A DNA stretch of 64,000 nt from Saccharomycodes ludwigii (lineage: Eukaryota > Ascomycota > Saccharomycetes > Saccharomycodales > Saccharomycodaceae), in the NCBI RefSeq assembly GCF_020623625.1, contig NC_060203.1, positions 1,116,001-1,180,000 of the forward strand, in the 5' to 3' direction. This document shows, piece after piece, positions 20,512 through 30,500 of the stretch. The notes beneath the pieces are model-generated. The model searched no databases and was not told the origin of the DNA. It was given only the letters and a program-made list of their open reading frames with translations. The position numbers were made by a program, and so were the translations under genes. The first letter of the stretch is position 1. Each line of letters opens with the position of its first letter.

Positions 20512-21906
20512 TTATGAACCACCTCTTTTCACCACCTCTAGTTCTTTTTCTAATGGACCTTTCCACATTTTTAACGTGGTGTCGCTATGACCTAATAATG
20601 TTATTAGCACTTGTTCTTTTAAAGCCAAAATTTCTGGATCCCTGAGTACAGTATTTTTAGAAATTATTGAATCAGACACAACTTCTGGTAATGAAAATAA
20701 CAAATAATCTGCAGAATAGTCATATTTTACCAATATTTGAATCAATAGTATCTGTTCTAAATAACTCATTTGCAGAATTTTCTTACCTGATAAAAATTTC
20801 TTTAGGTAAGTAAATGAGACACTCGAAGAGCTTAAATTTTTAATTATACAAAAACACCTCATATTCAATTCCACTATTGAATCAAGGACCATTTTATGGT
20901 ATTTTAGCAAATATATTGGGTTTGTGAATGACAAAAAGTCTACAATATCTTTATTGGCTTCGTTTATATGTAAATATTTTAAGTCTAGATCGCGATAAAG
21001 TTCTTCTGTTCCTTGTAATTGTGAGACTTTGTGAAATAACTGAAACAAATAAGACTTAGCAAAGTATTTTGCATCATTATAGTCATCAATATTGGCGTAG
21101 ATGCTGGCGAATGCAAATAAACTTGGTGTCACTTTTGGAAGTGGGATTTCTCTTCCAGGGGAAGAGTTTTTTATAAGATCAATAACTTTAATGGTGTATT
21201 TGATTAAATTTATTAGGTTTAACACATCTTCCTTGGCCAATTTTAGTACATCAAATTCAAGAAATAAATGAATTCTTCCTCCTTTTTTCAAATCTTTAGA
21301 AGCACTAACAAAGATACCCAAAATATCTAAAAGTCGAGCTAACAAAATACTATCAACATTTCCAGAAAGAATTTGTGATTTTAAGTTCGGTAGTATTGTG
21401 TCCACCATTGGGGTATATAAGTTGTTTGATAATGATTCAAAAGTATTTTCTAATTCAGAAATAATAGCAATATCAGTGTCGTTATCAAAAAAGCGAGCGA
21501 CCATGGAATCTATTATTGACTCATTTAAATATTTACCTTTTAGTTTCATCAAAACTTTACAGGATATTTTCACTAACTGAGTGATTTTGCTGTCAAATGC
21601 TGCCTGAATATCCTTTTCTGAATATGTTTCAGCTACCAGTTTATCTGAACATATTAAAACCATATTGGATAATAATTCAAAGAGAATTTCATAATTTAAA
21701 TCATAGTCTGATGTCAACAAATCCTTGATCTGCAACAATAATAGATGAATATTGTTATTACTTTCGTCCAATGAGGTTAATGATGTTATATTTACATTTA
21801 ATTTACGCATTAAAGTGTTAACAGTGTTAATTTGTAACTCATCATTTGAATCTAAATTGGTAATAGAATCCACTAATTCTGTAATTAATTGATTAACTAA
21901 TGACAT
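20512..21906 (-). CDS. HSM3: Hsm3-like 19S proteasome base assembly chaperone
   Basis: 464 residues, all-helical, Leu/Ile-rich with ARM/HEAT-like character throughout and no catalytic motif. S. cerevisiae Hsm3 (YBR272C, 480 residues) is an ARM-repeat chaperone that binds the C-terminal domain of Rpt1 during assembly of the regulatory particle base. The identification uses length, overall composition and position: the gene lies among YBR272C-YBR275C orthologues in the right orientation, next to a UBX7 orthologue. It converges with MTR4 (166 bp between stop codons). The ATG at 21904-21906 gives the full-length frame. Confidence 0.82.
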   Translation of the reverse strand: MSLVNQLITELVDSITNLDSNDELQINTVNTLMRKLNVNITSLTSLDESNNNIHLLLLQIKDLLTSDYDLNYEILFELLSNMVLICSDKLVAETYSEKDIQAAFDSKITQLVKISCKVLMKLKGKYLNESIIDSMVARFFDNDTDIAIISELENTFESLSNNLYTPMVDTILPNLKSQILSGNVDSILLARLLDILGIFVSASKDLKKGGRIHLFLEFDVLKLAKEDVLNLINLIKYTIKVIDLIKNSSPGREIPLPKVTPSLFAFASIYANIDDYNDAKYFAKSYLFQLFHKVSQLQGTEELYRDLDLKYLHINEANKDIVDFLSFTNPIYLLKYHKMVLDSIVELNMRCFCIIKNLSSSSVSFTYLKKFLSGKKILQMSYLEQILLIQILVKYDYSADYLLFSLPEVVSDSIISKNTVLRDPEILALKEQVLITLLGHSDTTLKMWKGPLEKELEVVKRGGS

Positions 21907-22012
21907 ATGGATACTTTGTTGCCTTTTAAATATTACATTTAAAATGTATTAAACATTTAAAATGGTTCATTTGCCACTAAAAAATCTATAAAGAAAATTA
22001 AGTATTGAAAAA

Positions 22013-22021
<9 letters not shown>

Positions 22022-22055
<34 letters not shown>

Positions 22056-22057
22056 AA
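22022..22057. repeat. GCA10 12-bp tandem repeat
   Basis: Three copies of a 12-bp unit, GC followed by ten A, in the 242-bp divergent spacer between HSM3 and CHM7. Confidence 0.85.
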
Positions 22058-22148
22058 CAGGCTGATAACATTGATATTACTATTAATATGTGCGGTTTGA
22101 CAAGTTCCCAAAGAAAAGAAAAAAAAAAACAAAAAAAAAAATACTGTA

Positions 22149-23492
22149 ATGCATAATAAAATACCAGAATCTAGAAAAAGATCATTATATTCAGATTTTA
22201 GGATCCTAAAGGAATTAAATCCAGAAGGTTATGAGGCTAATGTAGTATTTTGGAGCAACTACATTGTATCTTCCTCCAAATCAATAATAATAAATTCTAA
22301 ATCGTTTTTAGAGTCTTTAAACGATCCAACATATCACTTACCAAAAAGTATTGATGTTGCATTTGATTTTCTAGTAAATAATAGGAAATTGATCCCTGTC
22401 AATGACTTTATTATGCCAGAATCTAATTTTAAAAAGAATTTGAAGTGGATTGTATCAAAATCAATAATAGATTTGTCATTTAAAATTAGGTCGGCCAACA
22501 AAACTTCTAATAAGCAAACTAATAGTACGCTACTTACAAATTCATATATTGACTCTATAGATTTAGTGAATATTGGTTATCTTCAGGAGCTATATGATAC
22601 TGAACTTGCAAGGTCGCTCAAAACAAAAATATTGGATAGTGCAACTCGAATTACAGATCTTATTTTTTCGATAGATAGTTTTAGTAGAATTATTTTAAGT
22701 TTTATTTCAAAAGAAGAGAAACATGCCGATACCGATGAACACATACAAAGGAACATCTTATTGATATATTTAACGAAATACAAAAATATAATAAGCTATG
22801 ATTCGGAAAACCAAGTGATTAAAGTTCATAAAAATACCATAAAAGAATCCCTTAAACCTATTTCAGAATCTGATATAGCAATATCTCGTTTAAAAGACAC
22901 TATAACAAAATTCACTATTAGAAATACGCATTTAGAAACAAACATATTAGACTGCGATAAAAGTATCAAAGATGCTGTGTCGACAAAATCACCTAATTTG
23001 GCCAGAAAGTATTTGAAAACAAAGAGAATATCAGAAATTTATTTAAACAAAAGCTTAGCTAATCTAGAAAAGCTCGAATCTACTTTGGATATAATTAATA
23101 ATTCGCTAGATAACCTTGAATTACATAAATCTTTGAAAATGTCCAATATTTTGATTGGGGAAATTAATAATAAAGTTGGTTCCGTAGAATCTGTAGAAAA
23201 CTTATTGGATGATCTAGATGATAACATACAAAACACAAATGCAATTACTGACATTCTATCTTCGGCAGTACCTTTGTCTACTGATGAAGAACAAGAGATT
23301 GATAATGAATTGGACCAAATGATCAATGGTATTAATAACAAAAAAATCGCTAATAATAATGATAATGATATCGATCAAATCATATATAAGAAATTACAAG
23401 ACTTACAAATCAACGATAGTTCTCCTATAGAAACAATAGACAATAAGAATCAAGAAAAAGTTACACAAAATACAGTTAAATTGTCAGAGTGA
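22149..23492 (+). CDS. CHM7: Chm7-like ESCRT-III-related protein
   Basis: 447 residues against 450 in S. cerevisiae Chm7 (YJL049W). The N-terminal half is a winged-helix-like, ESCRT-II-related region. The C-terminal half (about residues 235-400) is a charged helical Snf7-like domain, with RLKDTITKFTIRNTHLETNI marking helix 1 and paired helices ending in an acidic stretch EEQEIDNELDQMI. Chm7 is recruited by the inner-nuclear-membrane protein Heh1 and starts ESCRT-III sealing and surveillance at the nuclear envelope. The gene lies directly after MTR4 in the YJL order, with HSM3 inserted between on the other strand as expected of the unduplicated ancestor. It has an A-rich leader. Confidence 0.87.
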   Translation: MHNKIPESRKRSLYSDFRILKELNPEGYEANVVFWSNYIVSSSKSIIINSKSFLESLNDPTYHLPKSIDVAFDFLVNNRKLIPVNDFIMPESNFKKNLKWIVSKSIIDLSFKIRSANKTSNKQTNSTLLTNSYIDSIDLVNIGYLQELYDTELARSLKTKILDSATRITDLIFSIDSFSRIILSFISKEEKHADTDEHIQRNILLIYLTKYKNIISYDSENQVIKVHKNTIKESLKPISESDIAISRLKDTITKFTIRNTHLETNILDCDKSIKDAVSTKSPNLARKYLKTKRISEIYLNKSLANLEKLESTLDIINNSLDNLELHKSLKMSNILIGEINNKVGSVESVENLLDDLDDNIQNTNAITDILSSAVPLSTDEEQEIDNELDQMINGINNKKIANNNDNDIDQIIYKKLQDLQINDSSPIETIDNKNQEKVTQNTVKLSE

Positions 23493-23523
23493 GACATTAT
23501 AATTTTTTACTCCAACAATAATG

Positions 23524-23558
<35 letters not shown>

Positions 23559-23646
23559 CCATATTTCCTACAGCTATATAATTATATATACATATCAAAT
23601 AAATAACTAGATGTATCAAGCATCTTCTTCCATTACCTTCGTATAT

Positions 23647-25071
23647 TCAATCCTTAGCTTTATCATCCTTTAAGTTGACGTTATTACCATTATAAGTGCT
23701 TCTTTCGTCATCATTTACATTTTCATTTTGTGTTAAAAAATGGTAAACATTTGGTGTTGAACCACTTGTTACAGACAATTGGGATTCATTATTTACTGTT
23801 GAATAAAACGATTGTCTGGGTGAAAGATATGTGGAGGAAGCAGGTGAATGAGTTACATCATATGGCTGGTGATTGTCCACAACATCGTTTATAAAATTAC
23901 TGTTATTAGAAATGGCAGAAATATTGTCATTAGGATTATCATTAGAAAGGTCTTTCTCAGTTGAATCTTTAGACCACCAAGAAGAAACCCCCCTATATAC
24001 TTTGTATAATAGTCCTGGATTTTTTGATTGCACATGGGCTATGTTTTTTTCTTCTATCGAGAATGGTTGTAAAATCAAAGCAGACCTTGGTGGTAGCTCT
24101 AAAGCTTGCAAACTTTTAAGTTCATCGGCATCACCAAATGTCACCCTAGGTATGTTCCTATGAAAAGAATATGGAACGTCGCCATCTGTTCTATTGATAT
24201 CAACCCATTTTCTGACATCGTTCAATGTTTCTTGCGAGTTAAATTCATGTGTTAGAGTATTCCCATTTGTTAATCTCAAAAGCAAGGCACACTTTTCTTT
24301 ATGAACTGCTGAGCCTTTAATCTTATCTTTAACTTCTACTGGAGCATTTTCACCTTCTCCGTTTTTATTCATATTGTTAGATCTTAACATTTCACGTTCA
24401 TAAGATTCACGTTCTTCTTTATCTTGCTTTAACAAACGTTTAATTCTCAGTTTTTCTTCTTTAATTTTATTCTGTTCGTTAATAACTTTTTGTCTGTACT
24501 TTTTCTCTTCGTTAGACAACTGTGCAATTGGCGCTGAGGACGATGTAGTAGATTGATTGGATGGTTTAATGGAATCATTTAATATTTCAGGTTCAACAAT
24601 TCCATCGGGTGTTATTGATGTACTTTGTTGCAAAGACCGGTTTATACGTGTATCTACTGGTGGAGATTGGTTTACATCAGTACCAACTGTGGCAGAAGTT
24701 GCTGTGTTTGGGCTTTGCACAGCTTGTGTATCTTTAATTGTATTTATACATTTCCTTAATCTTTCACCCAAACCATCTTGATCTTTGAGTAAAACTTCAG
24801 TGATATTTCCACCAAATATACAACAAACACTAGGCACAGTAACATTAGGAGCTATTTGCTGGAAATAACCAAACTGTACAGAATCCTTGAACAGTTTTAA
24901 CAAAATCGAATCTTTAGCAATGAGATCAAGTAAATCTTCATTTAGCCAACTTAATAACCATTGATCATCATTATCATCAGTGCTATAAACAATCAAGGGC
25001 TTATTACTTTCTAGAGACTTTTTAACTGCTGTTTCAACTGAGGTCTCAAATAGATAATGTAATCTTTCCAT
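23647..25071 (-). CDS. UBX7: UBX-domain Cdc48 adaptor (UBX6/UBX7 ancestor type)
   Basis: 474 residues. The N-terminal UAS/thioredoxin-like region (about 1-110) has PLIVYSTDDND and VTVPSVCCIFGG. A Lys/Glu/Arg-rich coiled segment (about 190-245) follows, and the UBX domain is at about 260-340, starting ALLLRLTNGNTLTHEF and containing the turn region NIPRVTFGD. The C-terminal tail is Ser/Asn-rich. UBX proteins bind the AAA ATPase Cdc48 and help in handling ubiquitinated clients. S. cerevisiae has two duplicates, UBX7 (YBR273C) and UBX6 (YJL048C); this single gene sits where their common ancestor would, so the choice of symbol is arbitrary between the two. Confidence 0.92.
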   Translation of the reverse strand: MERLHYLFETSVETAVKKSLESNKPLIVYSTDDNDDQWLLSWLNEDLLDLIAKDSILLKLFKDSVQFGYFQQIAPNVTVPSVCCIFGGNITEVLLKDQDGLGERLRKCINTIKDTQAVQSPNTATSATVGTDVNQSPPVDTRINRSLQQSTSITPDGIVEPEILNDSIKPSNQSTTSSSAPIAQLSNEEKKYRQKVINEQNKIKEEKLRIKRLLKQDKEERESYEREMLRSNNMNKNGEGENAPVEVKDKIKGSAVHKEKCALLLRLTNGNTLTHEFNSQETLNDVRKWVDINRTDGDVPYSFHRNIPRVTFGDADELKSLQALELPPRSALILQPFSIEEKNIAHVQSKNPGLLYKVYRGVSSWWSKDSTEKDLSNDNPNDNISAISNNSNFINDVVDNHQPYDVTHSPASSTYLSPRQSFYSTVNNESQLSVTSGSTPNVYHFLTQNENVNDDERSTYNGNNVNLKDDKAKD

Positions 25072-25482
25072 TATGTTGTTCTTTTATTTGAGTTTCTTTT
25101 TCCTTTTTTTTATTTTATTTTAATATATTTGTTGAATTATCTTAAAAATGTTACTAATTCCACTTTTTAATAATGATTAAAGATTAAAACAAGAGATAAT
25201 GTTTTTATATAGGAGAGAAAAGGCAAAGAGAGAAAAATAAAGAAAGTTATGATACAGTTTATCGGTTAATGATTAAATGTTTTAATAATGAAAGAGGTGT
25301 CTTATTTTCCCAAGTTTTTTTTTTGGTTTTAAGGGGTGGGGGGGTGCTTATTTTGGTAAAGGAGAAATTAAACAAATTAAAAGGAAAAAAAAAAAAGAAA
25401 AAAAAATTTGTTTCTTGTATACCGTAACTTCGGAATATGGAACTAAATAATTGCAATTCGGACATGTGCAATCTCAAACAAA

Positions 25483-25498
25483 GCCCTAACTTTAGGGC
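25483..25498. promoter_or_regulatory. GCCCTAA/TTAGGGC inverted repeat, candidate Tbf1 site
   Basis: Seven-base arms with a CT spacer. With the preceding A the left arm gives AGCCCTAA, a full match to the Tbf1 consensus ARCCCTAA. Tbf1 is an essential Myb-type promoter factor in yeasts. The role here is inferred. Confidence 0.45.
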
Positions 25499-25695
25499 AA
25501 GTGGGGGTTTCTCTTCTTCTTCTTCTTCTTCTTCTTGCATTTCTAATCAAACTTAGGCATACATCAACAAAGAACAAAAAATAAAATGTGATTCAGAAAA
25601 ACAATTTAAACATTCTTGTAGTAATTCCAATATTTAAAAATGTAAAGTAACCAGGAAAATACAAAACCATTAACCAGATAGACCTTTTTCTTTCA

Positions 25696-25757
25696 TTTTC
25701 TTTTTTCTTTTTTCTTTTTTCTTTTTTCTTTTTTTCTTTTTTACTTTTTTTCTTTTT
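25696..25757 (+). repeat. T6C heptamer repeat in the CHK1 leader
   Basis: About five tandem TTTTTTC units, then irregular T/C sequence with a single A, ending a few bases before the CHK1 ATG at 25761. The mRNA leader is therefore almost pure U/C, unlike the A-rich leaders elsewhere in the window. Confidence 0.85.
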
Positions 25758-25760
25758 TAT

Positions 25761-27365
25761 ATGTCAAGCTTTTCTCAAATTGATCCGCTGCCCAATATTA
25801 AAGATGTCGAAGTTAGAGATACTATAGGACAAGGTTCTTTTGCAATAGTTAAAAAGGCAACGTTGAAAAATGACGACTCTTTGGTATTTGCTATCAAATT
25901 TGTTCATTTGCATACTTGCAAAAAATTTGGATTAGACGATAATGCCATAGCAAATGAAGTTTTAATCCATAAAAAGTGCTCAAAACACCCAAATGTAATT
26001 AGACTGTTAAATTTTAGTGTCTCTACCAACTATTTATGGTTAGCTATGGAATTGGCAGCCGGTGGCGATCTATTTGACAAAATCGAACCAGACGTTGGCA
26101 TTCCCGATCAAGAAGTTGTTCAATTTTATTTTCAACAACTTTTAAATGCTGTACATTATTTACACAATGAATGTGGCGTTGCACATAGAGACATTAAACC
26201 TGAAAATATTCTGTTGGATAACCATGGCAACATGAAATTGGCAGATTTCGGATTGGCTACTGTCTTTAAGAGACAAAATGGCACCTACAGAAATTCTATA
26301 GATGTTTGCGGGAGTCCCCCATATATGGCTCCAGATGTTTTAGCAGACGGCGGTTACAGATCTGATGTAGCCGACATTTGGTCTTGCGGTATACTCTTAT
26401 TTGTTCTATTAACCGGGTCTACGCCTTGGGAGGAACCTAGTGCCAATGATCAATGGTATGTAGATTTTGTGGAAAATGATGGCCGAATCCTTGCTGGGTC
26501 GTGGGAACGTTTAGATATAGATACATTAAGTTTGATTCGTGGCATATTAAAACCAAAAGTTTCTCAAAGATATAGTATAAGCAAAATCCAATCCCATAGG
26601 TGGTTGCAAAAAAAAAGGGTTTCATTTGTTGATGAAAATTATCAATGCAATAACGCAGAAGAATTATTTAAAAGGTTAACATCAAATTTAAAAGTTTCAT
26701 TATCTGATGACGATTATTTTAGATTTAATCACGATTCTTTGTTAATGACACAGAAAACTGGAGATTTCGATAGTGAAAATCATTACATTTCTAATAAGAT
26801 AACACCGTTATTTTCTCAACAGGATGAGGGGTTTGCAGTTTTAAAACATGATAACTTGTATAAAAAATACATTCCAGCTGCTACTCAAAACGTGTGTCAT
26901 CCAGACCCTGTCATTAATGTTAGTAACTTTAATGATCAAAAAAAATGGCATATGATTATGAGTCAAGATCCTTCATCCTCACAATATAAAGTTTCCACCG
27001 AAGAAAACTTCAAACCCTTTAGCAATAATATCTACACTCGTTTTTATAGCGTCGAAGACATTGAAGATATATTAAAAGTTTTAGAAAATGCCATCAAAAC
27101 TTTAAATGTTAGCAACTGTTCCTCTATTGTGAATGAATATGCAAATTTAATTAAATTATTAGGTTCTGCACCTATATATCCTTTGTCTATATCTATTCGA
27201 ACCATTGATACTAGGAGACTACTTTTAGCAGGCTATCTTAAGATTCAACAACTAGATGAAGATTTAAAAACTGTCACATTTATACGGACAAAGGGAGATC
27301 CACTAGAATGGAGAAGATTTTTTAAAAAAGTTACATTATTGTCTAGAGAAATTGTACTACAATGA
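25761..27365 (+). CDS. CHK1: Chk1 DNA-damage checkpoint Ser/Thr kinase
   Basis: 534 residues (S. cerevisiae 527). The kinase domain spans about residues 16-286: glycine loop GQGSFAIV (23-30), lysine K46 in AIKF, HRDIKPEN (142-149), DFG 162-164, and the activation-segment end CGSPPYMAPD (183-192). The usual Ala-Pro-Glu is Ala-Pro-Asp here, a conservative change. The C-terminal regulatory region (about 400-534) has the KA1-like ending expected of Chk1, with RTKGDPLEWRRFFKKV. In yeast Chk1 is activated by Mec1 and Rad9 after DNA damage and blocks anaphase through Pds1. It is flanked by UBX7 and RIF1 as in S. cerevisiae (YBR273C-275C). Confidence 0.96.
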   Translation: MSSFSQIDPLPNIKDVEVRDTIGQGSFAIVKKATLKNDDSLVFAIKFVHLHTCKKFGLDDNAIANEVLIHKKCSKHPNVIRLLNFSVSTNYLWLAMELAAGGDLFDKIEPDVGIPDQEVVQFYFQQLLNAVHYLHNECGVAHRDIKPENILLDNHGNMKLADFGLATVFKRQNGTYRNSIDVCGSPPYMAPDVLADGGYRSDVADIWSCGILLFVLLTGSTPWEEPSANDQWYVDFVENDGRILAGSWERLDIDTLSLIRGILKPKVSQRYSISKIQSHRWLQKKRVSFVDENYQCNNAEELFKRLTSNLKVSLSDDDYFRFNHDSLLMTQKTGDFDSENHYISNKITPLFSQQDEGFAVLKHDNLYKKYIPAATQNVCHPDPVINVSNFNDQKKWHMIMSQDPSSSQYKVSTEENFKPFSNNIYTRFYSVEDIEDILKVLENAIKTLNVSNCSSIVNEYANLIKLLGSAPIYPLSISIRTIDTRRLLLAGYLKIQQLDEDLKTVTFIRTKGDPLEWRRFFKKVTLLSREIVLQ

Positions 27366-27532
27366 AACGTGAAAAAGGGAAATAAGAAGAGAGAAAAAAA
27401 AAAAAAAAAAGAAATAGGCACTGCATATATTTGCTAATTTTTTTTTTTCCATCCAATTAAAGAATTTTTACGAAAAATTAAAATTGTTACCATTACATAA
27501 TTTGTTCATATTGTATTTAGAAATGTTTTTAT

Positions 27533-30500
27533 TTAATTATCATCATCATCCATGGCATTCAAAAAGCCTAATAATTCCCTTCGAACCATTTTCTTCTCGA
27601 TTTCTTTCAAGGAATGTAGCTCCGATCTATCAATATTACGTACTCTTCTAATGATATTTCTAATTTTTTTATTTGGAAAATCCTTTCTGAACTGCTGTAC
27701 GTAAGCTTCAATAGGATTCTCAACCGACTTTCTTTTAGCTGGTATTACAAAAGCATCGGAAGATGGTCTATTTTCATTAGACTCCAAATTATTATCTTTA
27801 CAAATGGGTAAACTACAACTATCAGTGAGAATATCAATAGTAGCTAGGGTACTGTCATTTGCAATTTCTTTGGATGGTTCAATTAAATTTTCATTAATTT
27901 TTGTAGTATGTGACAATTCAGTATTTTCAAAAGCTTCAATAACCTCTTTGTCATCTTTTTGCCCCTGTTGATCTTTTTGATCCTGTTGATTTTTTTGATC
28001 CTGTTGATCTTTTTGATCCTGTTGATCTTTTTTATTTAAACATGGTATTTCAACCTCTTCATTGAAACTTGCTTTATCAACAGAAATAATATTTTTCTCA
28101 TTTAATTTTTCAATCGTAATATTCATTTCGGATTCATCTAAAGATTCAGGAGCTTTAATTTCAGTGAAACGGGAATAATGTTCTTCATGCCGTTTCCCCT
28201 TGCCGACCTCTTCTTCCTTAAAAAATGCATCCAATTTTTGTTGTTTCCGTTTCTCATTATTTTGATTATTGGTTGCATTAGTGATGGTATCATCTTTATC
28301 ATCTTCCATATTTGTTTCCAAAGTCTCAATTTTCAAATCGGTGCCATTACCTGTAGATAAAATTTTCTGTGTTTTTTTATCCAAAGGGGGCCCATTATAT
28401 AATTCGTTATCATTAGGAACAGTAGCTTTAGACAATAATAAATTTTCTTCAATTATGTTCTTTCTAATAGTTGTATCATTTGAAAGAGGTGTATGATTTT
28501 TCCCAAGATCATCTTCGTGGAATGAAACATCGTCCCGCACTATATCTTCAGTTTGAATAGGAGTCATGTCCTTTTTTAAGTGTGAAGTAGTTGTTGTAGA
28601 ATTAACAGATGACGTGCGTGAATTTTCTGATACTAAATCATTAACTACAGAAAACCCCTCTTTTGCGTTAAAAGCACAATCTATAATTTCTTCTTTAGTC
28701 TGGGTATCACTTGTCATAGGAGCTGATGTTCTCAAATCGTTAGGCAATTCGGTAGAGGTATCCTGAGTATTAATATTTAAGGCATCTGCATAAGACCCTT
28801 CGTCATCTACACTCCCGTTGATATACCCATTACTATTAAAAGTACCAGTATCAGTGCCAGAAATTGTGTCGTGACTATGTTCAATATCCAGATTCTTGGA
28901 AATTATTTGCCCACCAATAACAGCATTGTTATTTGAAACGGCCAACATATTAGTAACAACGTTTTTTGAATTTTGAACAATGTTTTTGTTGTCGTCTTCC
29001 AGTATTATACCATTTTCATTAGTTGATGATGACTCCATTGTCGCGTTAAAAAGTTTAGGAAAATATTTGTTCAACCCTTTTTTGGAGTATTTATTTGATG
29101 GGAGATTATATTTGTTACTTGTTGGTACGGAGTGTGCAATTGGAACCAAAATACCTTGCTCAGCAGTAAAACTATCTATATAATGCGAATCATCATAGTT
29201 CTCAAAATGTTCAACAAGTAAATTGAAATTTGATTTCCCAAACTCCATGTTAGGTACCAATAGCTTTCCAATATTTAAGTTTCTATGTTTTTTAACCACC
29301 GAGATCAGCGAAAAAACCGTAGCCAACGAAAAATCTGGATGTAAAATCAAACACCCCATGATTTCATCAAAATAATACTCTGTATATCCTAAAGCAGCAA
29401 TTTTGGCAAAGACATTTTGTAGTACGGAATTTTCTTGACGAACATAGTAACAACAGGCTTCATGGAAAAGTTTAATATTAAATATTTTTTGTTTTCTAGT
29501 AAAATCTTTCCCACGAACGATAATAAACTCCAAAAAATGATCCAGCTCTAAAAGAAAGACATCATAGAATTTCAAATACAAAAATTCTAAAAGAAACTCC
29601 TTGCAATAGTGGAAATCACCATTTAAAAAAATTTCAGCAACTTTACCGCTCAATTTGTGGCGAGCCGGAATATTGAAGACATATAATGAGGCTACGGTTT
29701 TTGGGAACAATATATCTGTGTCAATTTCGGAAATGACATTCCAGGCAAGACCACTTAAAGAACATTCTGATAGTATATGAACATAACCATTTAACAATTG
29801 AGGATCAGGTTCTGTATATAAAAAGGTCAAATATTTATTCAAAAACATTCTGAATAATGAGAACTCAGGCTTTTGAATATCTTGTTTCTTGGAATATATT
29901 AATTCAAAAATTTGAGAACGGAAAGTTTTCAAAATGGAAAAGTTCAAGTCATGAATAGTGTAAAGTATTAGCAATTCCAGTTGAAAATCTTTGGTAAATG
30001 TATCAAAAAAAGAAAAAACAAATTGAATATTTTCTTTGATTAAAATTTTGTCAGAGGTTTTATCCTTTTTGGTCAAAAAAACATCAACTAATTTCTCAAC
30101 GCCTTGATGTCTATTATTTTTTATTAATTCGCCTGTAGTAAAAATGAAAACTATTTGATTATCAACGGCTATATCTAGTAAATTCATAAATAGTCGTTCA
30201 TTTTTTTTATCGTATTCCTTGTAGGCTAAAGTGATAAATTTACTAACAACTTTATAGGGCCACTTGTCAAATTCAAAATATTCGCCCAAATTTAGGTTTA
30301 TTTGCAACCTGTTATACAGATGTATAAAATTTCTTAGCACTTCATTACTTGGTACTTTATTGATTATTTTCAGAATTAATTTGTAATCTTCTATAGTGAG
30401 AGAGGAAGAAAAAATTTTGGATGCCATATAAGCTCTAACATATAAAGATATTCTTTGATTACCCAAAGTTAAAAGACTTTCTAATAAGGCAAACTCTGAA

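Larger units (their letters stand above)
25072..25760. other. Divergent UBX7-CHK1 intergenic region
   Basis: 689 bp. Contains a G-rich patch (about 25334-25347), a GCCCTAA inverted repeat at 25483-25498, a TTC trinucleotide repeat at about 25512-25535, and a T6C repeat reaching nearly to the CHK1 start codon. No gene seen; the antisense ORF is formed by simple repeats. Confidence 0.65.
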
